Part shown: positions 44,152-51,987 of the stretch, in pieces
Layout of the letters: every line of letters starts with the position of its first letter
How positions within the stretch are numbered: the first letter of the stretch is position 1
NCBI GenBank assembly: GCA_000961725.1
Contig: LADS01000020.1
Coordinates: 1 to 62,854 of the forward strand
Length of the DNA: 62,854 nt
Source: Desulfobulbaceae bacterium BRH_c16a
Lineage (GTDB): Bacteria > Desulfobacterota > Desulfobulbia > Desulfobulbales > Desulfocapsaceae
Direction: 5' to 3'
Notes under the pieces: model-generated
Told to the model about the DNA's origin: nothing
The model's input: only the letters and a program-made list of their open reading frames with translations
Database searches by the model: none
Program-made: the position numbers and the translations under genes

Positions 44152-46152
44152 CTACCAGTCGAAGCGAACTAAACCGTCGAGAGGTTCCGATTTAACGATG
44201 CGGACCTTGACCATTTCACCGGGGGTGGTGTTTCTCACCCCGGGAGCAGGGAGATCGATATCCATCAGGATGTCGGTCAGGAGCAGATTCACCCGTTTAG
44301 GTCCGGACTGGATCACCATTGCATCAATATTTTGACCCTGCCGATCGGCAAGATATTTGAGCAGCCAGTATCGTTGTCTCTGCTGTCGAACATTATTGGC
44401 GGTGGCCAGTGTCCGGGTCAGGACAGAAGTGAAGTCCCTGCACATTTCCTCCGTGAAACAGGGTTCTTGTCTTCTGACTATGGAATTGAGCTGATGCTGC
44501 ATGACGAGATCGAGCAGCCGGCGGATCGGAGAAGTAACTGTAGTGTAGTGAGAGACTCCAAGTCCGCTATGGGATTTGGCAGTAGTCGAGAGTTCTCCCC
44601 TTGGAATATGCTTTCGCTGCAAGGTATTCTGGAAAAGATCGTCATCTTCTCCGTACACGATTCTGTTCTGGAGAAGAGGCTGTGACCTGAACAGTCCGGG
44701 AACCATCCGGTCCGCCACATATTTTGCGGCTACGGTGTTGGCGAGAATCATCATCTCGGAAATGATGGTTCTCGCGGGAGTATCACTTTTTGACAGAGTG
44801 ACATGAACCTTGGCCTGATGATCGATAAAGACATTGACATCGGGAAAAGGCAAAAGCAGAGCTCCATTTTCGAGACGCTGGGTGCGAAGTTTCCGCCGCA
44901 GCATGTTAAGGATCTTTATTTCGGGATCGCTCTCCAGCATCTTGTCTACTTCATCGTAGGTCAGCCGTCTCTTCACTCTGATGATCGACGGGAAAATCCT
45001 GACCTTCAGCACCTCCGCTTCCGGTGAAAGCAGGATCATGAAGCTGAAAGTCGCCCGGGTTTCGCCCTGAATCAGGCTGCAAATGCCCTGGGACAGATGG
45101 CGGGGCAGCATGGGGATCTGCCCCTCGGGGAAATAGATCGAGGTACCTCTGTTCATTGCCTCGGTAAATAACGCGTCGCCGGGACGGACATAGTAGGCTA
45201 CGTCGGAGATATGAATGCCGACCAGATAATTACCGTCCTGTTCCTCAAGAGTGAGCGAATCGTCAAAATCTAGAGTGGTTGGACCGTCGATGGTGAGAGG
45301 GGCAAGATGAGTGAGGTCGACTCGTCCCGGATCTTTAAAGAGGTCATTCTGGCCCCGCTGCAGGATGTGTTCGGCCTGCTGCCTGGCAGGCAGGGAAAAA
45401 TTTATGGGGAGTTGATTGCGCAACAGCGGGATATTTTCATTGGCTGACCATATACCGGCTTTTACCAGAAGATGGAAAGGATCGTGAGGTTTTTGGAGTC
45501 CGGCTGTCTGCAGAAGTTTCTGGGCGATTTCAAAACCCTCGGCGTCAGTGCCGAAAAGGTAAAAATCGCGGATAATGCCCAGGGGTTCCTCATGGACGGT
45601 GGTGAATTCATGGTCAATGCTGTCGGAGGTGAGAATCCTGGCAAGTATTTTAGCTCCGTGGTCGACCAGTTGTGCTCGCTTCTGTTCTTTTTGCAGCTGG
45701 AGCTTGAGTTGCTCCACCTTTTCCGGGCTGTTTGCTCGGATTTGCCCTTCTTTGTATTTGAAAAAGAGCTTGTCTTCAAATACGCAGCGAAGGAAGGCGG
45801 AGACTGTATCGTCATTGGCCTCCTCGCCAAAGGTCAATTCAGCAAGAAAATCGGGACTGAAATTACTCGCACCGTCTTCGGCGGCCAGTTCCCAGATTTC
45901 GGCCAGGTCGATGCGGCTCATCAGAACAAGGCGTCGCTCTGCCGTTTCACGCAGGTGTTTGATCAATGCTTCACGATCGATATTGACGGAATGCGTCTGA
46001 TTGGAGCAATGAACAACCCGAGATACCGGAAGATTCACCTCGCGCCCGTTCTGATTGATGAGGCGGAGTCTTTTCGGTTGGCTTTCCATCACCAAAGCGC
46101 AAATAAATTTACCGTTATCAAGGTATTCTATGATTTTTCCAGTACCAATCAT
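44152..46152 (-). CDS. RNase II/R-family 3'-5' exoribonuclease
   Basis: This 666-residue enzyme has the RNB catalytic domain: TIDGPTTLDFDDSL with the conserved Asp residues for two magnesium ions, then GIHISDVAYYVRPGD, and RGTSIYFPEGQIPMLPRHL. The N-terminal region (residues 1-230) and C-terminal RNA-binding end (VKVRIVKSEPLDGLVRFDW) frame it. It degrades RNA processively from the 3' end. It is shorter than RNase R of enterics (about 810). The gene is convergent with the small secreted protein, abutting without gap. Confidence 0.9.
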   Translation of the reverse strand: MIGTGKIIEYLDNGKFICALVMESQPKRLRLINQNGREVNLPVSRVVHCSNQTHSVNIDREALIKHLRETAERRLVLMSRIDLAEIWELAAEDGASNFSPDFLAELTFGEEANDDTVSAFLRCVFEDKLFFKYKEGQIRANSPEKVEQLKLQLQKEQKRAQLVDHGAKILARILTSDSIDHEFTTVHEEPLGIIRDFYLFGTDAEGFEIAQKLLQTAGLQKPHDPFHLLVKAGIWSANENIPLLRNQLPINFSLPARQQAEHILQRGQNDLFKDPGRVDLTHLAPLTIDGPTTLDFDDSLTLEEQDGNYLVGIHISDVAYYVRPGDALFTEAMNRGTSIYFPEGQIPMLPRHLSQGICSLIQGETRATFSFMILLSPEAEVLKVRIFPSIIRVKRRLTYDEVDKMLESDPEIKILNMLRRKLRTQRLENGALLLPFPDVNVFIDHQAKVHVTLSKSDTPARTIISEMMILANTVAAKYVADRMVPGLFRSQPLLQNRIVYGEDDDLFQNTLQRKHIPRGELSTTAKSHSGLGVSHYTTVTSPIRRLLDLVMQHQLNSIVRRQEPCFTEEMCRDFTSVLTRTLATANNVRQQRQRYWLLKYLADRQGQNIDAMVIQSGPKRVNLLLTDILMDIDLPAPGVRNTTPGEMVKVRIVKSEPLDGLVRFDW

Positions 46153-46364
46153 TCTGCCACAAATTTATCCTTATTGTCATTCCGATTAATTCTTTTGCGG
46201 ATGACTTTGAAATGGTATAAGCATGAGCGCAAGGCGTATTATAATTGTAATCCTGCGTTTTTGTCCATGTTTAAAGGCAAAAGGTCAAACAGTATAGTGT
46301 GGATACAGATTTTGCCCACATTTATTCCTCCTCACTTTAAAGTATTCTTAAAAATTTATATCTT

Positions 46365-47279
46365 ATGGACTTTTCAGGACAGGCAGTCAAATCAGGAATG
46401 GTAGCCATTGTTGGCCCGCCAAATGCCGGAAAATCGACTTTGATGAATCGTTTTCTCGGCCAGAAGATTTCAATCGTCACCCCTAAACCCCAGACAACCC
46501 GCAATCGGATCGCCGGTATCCTCAACGACGAACAGTATCAGATCGTCTTTCTAGATACCCCCGGCCTTCACCAATCCCGTGAATCGCTCAACATCGGGAT
46601 GGTCAAGGTGGCGATGGAGAGCCTGACAGACGTTGATATTGTCCTTTTTCTGGTCGATGTGTCCCTGCCGCTCCCCGAGAAGATGAAGGAGGAAAAGCGA
46701 AAGGAGTTGACGGCGTATTTTCAGCAGATCAAGAGTCCGGCCATCATGGTTCTGAATAAGATCGATCAGATAGACAGAAAACTCATTCTTCCGATGATCG
46801 CCTCCTACTCCGGTTTGTTTCCCTTTAAGGCTGTAATTCCGGTTTCAGCCCTCGGCGGAGACGGCGTCGAGAGCCTCAAGAACGAAATTCTGGCATGGCT
46901 GCCGATGGGGCCGAGACTCTTCCCGGAGGACATTCCTACCGATGCCACTGAACGGTTTCTTTGCGGTGAAATAATAAGGGAAAAGGTTTTTCTCCTTACC
47001 GGCCAGGAAATTCCCTATTCCACCGCAGTACTCATCGAATCATTCAAGGAAGATGAGAACAGAAAACTGATTACTATCCATGCCACCATTGTCGTAGAAA
47101 GAAACTCCCAGAAGGGGATAGTGATAGGCAAAGGGGGAGAGAAGCTGAAAAGCATCGGGACGGCAGCCAGAAAAGACATGGAGCACCTTCTCGGTGAAAA
47201 GGTGCTCCTTAAACTCTGGGTCAAGGTTCATAAAGACTGGTCGCAGGATAAAAGGTTCCTTAAGGAACTCGGATTTTAA
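46365..47279 (+). CDS. era: GTPase Era
   Basis: A 304-residue GTPase of 30S ribosome maturation: G1 GPPNAGKST, G2 region (KPQTTRNRIAG), G3 DTPGLHQ, G4 NKIDQID, and a C-terminal KH domain with GIVIGKGGEKLKSIG that binds the 3' end of 16S rRNA. It converges with ctpA 32 nt away. A divergent 212-nt spacer separates it from the RNase gene and holds no other gene. Confidence 0.96.
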   Translation: MDFSGQAVKSGMVAIVGPPNAGKSTLMNRFLGQKISIVTPKPQTTRNRIAGILNDEQYQIVFLDTPGLHQSRESLNIGMVKVAMESLTDVDIVLFLVDVSLPLPEKMKEEKRKELTAYFQQIKSPAIMVLNKIDQIDRKLILPMIASYSGLFPFKAVIPVSALGGDGVESLKNEILAWLPMGPRLFPEDIPTDATERFLCGEIIREKVFLLTGQEIPYSTAVLIESFKEDENRKLITIHATIVVERNSQKGIVIGKGGEKLKSIGTAARKDMEHLLGEKVLLKLWVKVHKDWSQDKRFLKELGF

Positions 47280-47311
47280 TCGCCCTGCCAAAAAACCTTG
47301 TCGGTACGGTC

Positions 47312-48637
47312 CTACTCCTGGTCGATCTGGTTGTACTCGGAAAAGAGGGAGAGACTTTTGATAATGTTATAAGCCGATCGTAACTGATTGTCCTGCTGCA
47401 GGCGCTTTTCAAGTTCGTCTACCGCTTTGTCTGCATTTGTCTCATCTTCCTGAATTGTTAACGGGAGATGATTGGTGAGATCGGCTTCTTTGAGAATTTT
47501 TTTCTCTTTCCCGGCGTCCTCAGGCGTTATACCCGGAACAAACGGTACTTCAACGTCGGGAGTTATCCCCAGAGCCTGGATGGAACGATCATCGGGAGTG
47601 TAGTAGGTAGCTGTGGTCATCCGCAGGCCGGCACCATCGGGCAGCGGAATAATGGTCTGGACCGATCCTTTGCCGAAAGTTTGAGTTCCGACGATAATTC
47701 CCCTTTTGTGGGCCTGAATGGCGCCGGCTACTATCTCGGCAGCGCTTGCCGAACCTTCGTTCACCAGAACGACAATCGGGTATTGCCGTTTATCGACGTT
47801 TGCATGGGCGCTAAATACAGTATTCTGGTCGGCTCTTCGTCCCTTGGTGTAGACTATTTTTCCTTTATCGAGAAAAATATCGGCAACGCTCACCGCCTGA
47901 TGCAGCAACCCTCCCGGATTGTTGCGCAGATCGAGAATCAGCCCGCTTATCTGGTGTTCACCTTTCATTTCCTGCAGTTTGTTTTTGAATTCGTTGGACG
48001 TGTGACTCTGAAATTTTGTGATTCTGCTATAGACGATGCCGGGAGAAAGAAACTCGGCCTTGATCGACTGAATGGGTATATCTTCTCTTTTAAGAGTCAT
48101 TTTTTTAAGTTCGTCCCAACCCTCACGGTGGATTGAAATAGTCACTTCACTTCCTGCCGGTCCCCGCAATTTTTCAATCGCCTCGTAGGAGCCCATGTTT
48201 TTAGTTTTCTCGCCATTGATTTCTAGGATAATGTCGTTCGCCTTGAGCCCTGCTTTGTCCGCCGGTGTGTCGGCAATGGGACTTACAATGGTCAGGTAAT
48301 CGTTTTTAATTGTCACCTCTATCCCGATTCCGGAGAAGGAACCTTTCGTCTCATCCTGGAGTTCCTTGAAGCTTTCCGGGGGAAGGTAGGAAGAATGAGG
48401 GTCCAGAGAAAAAAGAAGACCCCGGATCGCTCCATTGAGAGCGGCTTTGCTGTCAATTTCTTCAACGTAATTTTCCTGGAGTATGCTGAGAACGTTGGAG
48501 AAAATTTCCAGTTGCTTATACGTTGCCTCACTCTCTGCCTGGGAAATTTCGGCGCAAACGGGAGAATTGAAGAAAAGAGCGTAAACTACAAGAGGGTAGA
48601 TCGGATTGATAAATCGTTTATTTTTGCGAGTGGACAT
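47312..48637 (-). CDS. ctpA: C-terminal processing peptidase CtpA (S41 family)
   Basis: A 441-residue exported protease: signal peptide (about 1-30), a PDZ domain (FSGIGIEVTIKNDYL, IVSPIADTPADKAGLK), and the S41 core with LRNNPGGLL, the nucleophile Ser in NEGSASAAEIVAG, and the Lys in QTFGKGSVQ of the Ser-Lys dyad. It trims peptidoglycan-related and other periplasmic proteins. It follows envC by 24 nt in the same direction as part of ftsE-ftsX-envC-ctpA. Confidence 0.94.
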   Translation of the reverse strand: MSTRKNKRFINPIYPLVVYALFFNSPVCAEISQAESEATYKQLEIFSNVLSILQENYVEEIDSKAALNGAIRGLLFSLDPHSSYLPPESFKELQDETKGSFSGIGIEVTIKNDYLTIVSPIADTPADKAGLKANDIILEINGEKTKNMGSYEAIEKLRGPAGSEVTISIHREGWDELKKMTLKREDIPIQSIKAEFLSPGIVYSRITKFQSHTSNEFKNKLQEMKGEHQISGLILDLRNNPGGLLHQAVSVADIFLDKGKIVYTKGRRADQNTVFSAHANVDKRQYPIVVLVNEGSASAAEIVAGAIQAHKRGIIVGTQTFGKGSVQTIIPLPDGAGLRMTTATYYTPDDRSIQALGITPDVEVPFVPGITPEDAGKEKKILKEADLTNHLPLTIQEDETNADKAVDELEKRLQQDNQLRSAYNIIKSLSLFSEYNQIDQE

Positions 48638-48661
48638 AAAATTCCTCAGATCTGGGACGTA

Positions 48662-49981
48662 TTATTGAACCGGACTGTCAACGCCTGGCAGTTCAGTCGA
48701 GTGTTCGTGTAAGGTAGAGAGTCTGTTGGGATTGAGCCAAATGAGTGGATCCATCGATTGCCGGCCATGACGAATCTCGAAATATATCCCCTCATCGAAA
48801 AGGACCGCGGTATCGCCCATAATTCCGATGGGTTTTTCTGCTTTGACTTTTTGGCCTTTCTTTACCAGGAGTTTTTCGATCCGTGACGTTACCGTATAAT
48901 ATTGTAACCCATGATGTATTATAATCGTATTTCCATAACCGCGCAAATACCCGGAGAAAATTACCTCACCTTCAGCAACGGCGACAATTTTTGTTCCATC
49001 CGGAGCCTTTAGTTCGATACCTTGAGATTTCCTGGACATCCCAAGCTTGTTGACTTTTTCCTGAAGGAACAAGGTGATGATAACGCCGTCAACAGGCGGA
49101 GGTAAACTTCCTTTATTGGTAAGGAATCCCTGCTCGGAAACCTGATGTTTCGTCTTTAGCGACACAATCGACCGGGAAAGATCTTCCGAAGCCTGCTGCA
49201 TCTCATCGATTGCCTGCTGATGAAGTTTTGATTTCGTGCGGACATGGGTAAGCAACATTCGCTTTTCGTTCTTGGTTTGTTCCAGAATTTCGGTCTCTTC
49301 CACAATTTGTTTAATGAATTCCTGAAGAATGGATTTCTCCAGGTCGAGAGCGGTTTTTGTACGTTCGATTTCTTTCATAGTTTCCACATACACCTTGATT
49401 ACATCCTGGTCATATTGAATCAGGGTATCGAAGGCATCGTGGAAAGTCAGCAGCTCAGGAAGAGTCTTGGTGGAAAAGGTGACATTCAAGAGACCGATGT
49501 CACCCATCGTGTAGTAGGCGGTAATTCTTTTTTTCAGATGGTTTTCAACAATGGCTTTTTCATCCCGAATGTTACCGAGGGCTATTTCTTCCCTGTCTAT
49601 CTGGGCCTGTTGTTCCTGCATTTTTGCTTCGAGCTCCCTCAGCTTCTCCTGGTGCCTGACCAGCTTGCTATCGAGTATCTCCATTTCCTCCAGGATATTT
49701 CTTTCCTTATCTTCAGTCTCTTCAATCTGAGTCTCCTGATTGAGTATGCCCTGCTGCAGGCGACGGATCTTGATTCTGAAGCTTGAGACATCATTTTCTG
49801 CAGGTGTTGTTGTTCGAAGGGCGGCGGGATCGTTTTCACGGGCCGAAAGCTGCATGGGCTGCAGGCATTGGACGGCGGAAACCATGAAGAAAAAAATCAG
49901 GAAGAGTCGGGAAGATGCTGTTCCTCTTGCGAAAATGTGGTGGCTATAGCCGGTGGAGATGGATACATCACTCAATTTCAT
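48662..49981 (-). CDS. envC: EnvC-like murein hydrolase activator (degenerate M23/LytM domain)
   Basis: A 439-residue protein with an N-terminal hydrophobic segment, long coiled coil (about 60-290: LRELEAKMQEQQAQI, DEKAIVENHLKKR), then an M23-type domain. The zinc ligands of active peptidases are missing: the first His is Ser in KSQGIELKAP, the Y-x-H is YTVTSRIE, and the H-x-H is GIYFEIRHG. So it is an activator, not an enzyme. It is downstream of ftsX, which in E. coli controls amidase activation through EnvC. The start at 49981 (MKLSDVSI) is preferred over an upstream TTG. Confidence 0.88.
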   Translation of the reverse strand: MKLSDVSISTGYSHHIFARGTASSRLFLIFFFMVSAVQCLQPMQLSARENDPAALRTTTPAENDVSSFRIKIRRLQQGILNQETQIEETEDKERNILEEMEILDSKLVRHQEKLRELEAKMQEQQAQIDREEIALGNIRDEKAIVENHLKKRITAYYTMGDIGLLNVTFSTKTLPELLTFHDAFDTLIQYDQDVIKVYVETMKEIERTKTALDLEKSILQEFIKQIVEETEILEQTKNEKRMLLTHVRTKSKLHQQAIDEMQQASEDLSRSIVSLKTKHQVSEQGFLTNKGSLPPPVDGVIITLFLQEKVNKLGMSRKSQGIELKAPDGTKIVAVAEGEVIFSGYLRGYGNTIIIHHGLQYYTVTSRIEKLLVKKGQKVKAEKPIGIMGDTAVLFDEGIYFEIRHGRQSMDPLIWLNPNRLSTLHEHSTELPGVDSPVQ

Positions 49982-50005
49982 CGTTCCCGAACATAACAAA
50001 GGCAG

Positions 50006-50893
50006 TCAGATGCGCAGAAATTTCTGCATGGTGGAATAGCTTCCGAGGGTGCAGAGGAGGATCGAAACGAAAATAATGGTGATGCTGACCTCCGGCGAGA
50101 AAAAAGAGAATTCAAATAAATTAAGAAAGCTGGGGCCTGAAAACCTCAGCTTAATCCATTGGAAAAGGATATAGAGGGAGAAAATCCCCAAAAAAGATCC
50201 AAGGACACCTTGCAGCAACCCTTCCAGTAAAAATGGGGTCCTGATGTAGTTGTTGGTGGCGCCCACCAGTTTGAGGAGTTCAAGCTCTGCCTGCCTGCCG
50301 ATTATAGTGAGGCGGATGGTATAGGCGACCATAAAAATGGTTGTCAGAATAAGCAGTATTCCGCTGAGAAGTACGATGATCGATAACAATTTAGTGAAAT
50401 AATAAAACCTTTCGACCCAGTCTTGCCCATATTGAACCTTGAGTGTTCCGGGAAGACGGGATAAATATGTGGAAAAAAGTTTCACCTGATTGAGGCTTCT
50501 CAGATTTTTTAAGGGCACAACCTCGATTGAGGGCGGTAGAAAATCTTTCGGCATGTCGTTGAGGACATCCTGATTCTGGCCGAGCTGGCGGGCAAAACGT
50601 TCATAGGCATCGGCGCGTGAAATGAAACGAATTTGTTCGACTTCGTCGAAAGTGGTGATCTTTTTCGTCAGCTGCTGCTGAAGTTCCGGACCGGGTTCTT
50701 CCTCCAGATAGACAATAAGACTGAGGTCATCCCCGAGTTTGTTGCCAAAATTCAGCATGTTAGTATAAATCAGGTAGAAAAAGGCAAATATCAGTACCGA
50801 GAGACTGACCGTAAGCAGGGTCATGAGCTGGGAACCCCACGTCTGGCGCAGGTTACGCCCAACCTGTCTCAGGACGGTCAACCAGAAACTCAT
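50006..50893 (-). CDS. ftsX: Cell division ABC-like permease FtsX
   Basis: A 295-residue protein starting MSFWLTVLRQVGRNL, with one membrane helix (LMTLLTVSLSVLIFAFFYLI), a periplasmic domain (DDLSLIVYLEEEPG to VQYGQDWVERFYYF), and three further helices at the C-terminus (IIVLLSGILLILTTIF; LLEGLLQGVLGSFLGI; VSITIIFVSILLCTLG). The start overlaps the ftsE stop (ATGA). FtsX passes FtsE ATPase motion to EnvC. Earlier in-frame starts overlap ftsE further and are unlikely. Confidence 0.93.
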   Translation of the reverse strand: MSFWLTVLRQVGRNLRQTWGSQLMTLLTVSLSVLIFAFFYLIYTNMLNFGNKLGDDLSLIVYLEEEPGPELQQQLTKKITTFDEVEQIRFISRADAYERFARQLGQNQDVLNDMPKDFLPPSIEVVPLKNLRSLNQVKLFSTYLSRLPGTLKVQYGQDWVERFYYFTKLLSIIVLLSGILLILTTIFMVAYTIRLTIIGRQAELELLKLVGATNNYIRTPFLLEGLLQGVLGSFLGIFSLYILFQWIKLRFSGPSFLNLFEFSFFSPEVSITIIFVSILLCTLGSYSTMQKFLRI

Positions 50894-51564
50894 GAGAAAT
50901 TTCCTTTTGTCATTCCATGAAACTGACCTTTGCGCAGTTCCATGACCCGGTGGGTAGTGTGGCGGTAAATAGAGTCGTCGTGGGTGGCAATGACGATGGT
51001 TGCTCCGGCTTTGTTGCAATTATGCAAAAGGGCCATGACTCTCTCGGTGGTGGCAGCGTCAAGATTGCCGGTGGGTTCATCGACCAGAATCATTGTCGGG
51101 GAGTTGGCGATGGCTCTTGCCAAAGTTACCCGCTGCTGTTCTCCGCGTGAAAGTTCTCCGGTGACGGTATCATGCTTGTCGGAGAGATCAAGCTGCTCGA
51201 GTAAATCCCGTACGCGTTTTCTGATGATTTGCGGCTTTTTGTAAGAAACTTCCATGGAGATGGCAATATTCTCGGCGGTGGTCCGATCGGTGAGGAGTTT
51301 GAAGTCCTGATAGGCAACTCCGATTTTCTGCCGCAATTTTGCGAGATGATGGCCTTTCAGTTGATTGATCGACTTCCCCGATATTTCGATGAGACCATTG
51401 CTCGGAGTCTCCATGCTGCAAAGCAGTTTCAGCAAGGTGGTCTTGCCTGCTCCACTCCGGCCGATGACGAAAAACATTTCGCCGGTGCCTATAGATACGG
51501 AAATATCCTTCAGTGCCACAACATCGGGGGGGTATTGTTTGGAAACCTTGATCAGCTCGATCAT
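50890..51564 (-). CDS. ftsE: Cell division ATP-binding protein FtsE
   Basis: A 224-residue ABC ATPase: MIELIKVSKQYP, Walker A GRSGAGKTT, signature LSRGEQQRV, Walker B MILVDEPTGNLD, and switch His in IATHDD. With FtsX it regulates cell wall hydrolysis at division. I chose the start that gives the usual MI-x-L-x-x-V-x-K-x-Y beginning; an ATG 13 codons upstream is possible. Genes ftsX, envC and ctpA follow in order. Confidence 0.95.
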   Translation of the reverse strand: MIELIKVSKQYPPDVVALKDISVSIGTGEMFFVIGRSGAGKTTLLKLLCSMETPSNGLIEISGKSINQLKGHHLAKLRQKIGVAYQDFKLLTDRTTAENIAISMEVSYKKPQIIRKRVRDLLEQLDLSDKHDTVTGELSRGEQQRVTLARAIANSPTMILVDEPTGNLDAATTERVMALLHNCNKAGATIVIATHDDSIYRHTTHRVMELRKGQFHGMTKGNFS

Positions 51565-51603
51565 CGTTTCGGTGGGCTGGCTCTGGCTTGAATGTATCGT
51601 CAT

Positions 51604-51987
51604 CGAAATAACTGCTCTGGAGATCTTGGATTATTGCTGTACGGTCTTTTATTCTGAACGAAAAAGATTTCTCGAAAAAGACTATCAAGTAATAATTTGT
51701 TGCAAAAAGCCCTGGCCCGTTTGCCAAATCAGGAAAAATATAAAGTATCCAAGCGAGAAACGCAATGCAACAGATAGTTGAAGGGCGATTTTAAGTTGTT
51801 GAACAATCTGAAATTTAAAAAGAGCGAGTAATTGGAGACCGAGAAATTACCCTTGCAACTTGGCTCTCAGTTGTTATTGTTGTAAGTTTCGCTGTTTTTA
51901 TAGTAACTGTGACAGTAAATGTGTCGGTGTCTTTTCAGGCTGATGGAGGCGTGCATAGCTCGACGGGAGAATCTGAAGGAGAAGAAC
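51604..51987. other. Divergent spacer between ftsE and ileS
   Basis: About 384 nt with no gene I can support. No T-box signature (the conserved GGTGG...ACCGCG) is present, so ileS is not obviously under T-box control. Promoters for ftsE and ileS should be here, but no near-consensus -35/-10 pair was found. Confidence 0.4.

Noticed and set aside
45472..46404. Open frame of 310 codons opposite the RNase II/R gene
   Set aside because: The RNB catalytic motif proves the other strand; this frame shows no domain and runs across the start of era.
51780..51987. T-box leader for ileS
   Set aside because: The conserved antiterminator sequence and specifier stem were not found.
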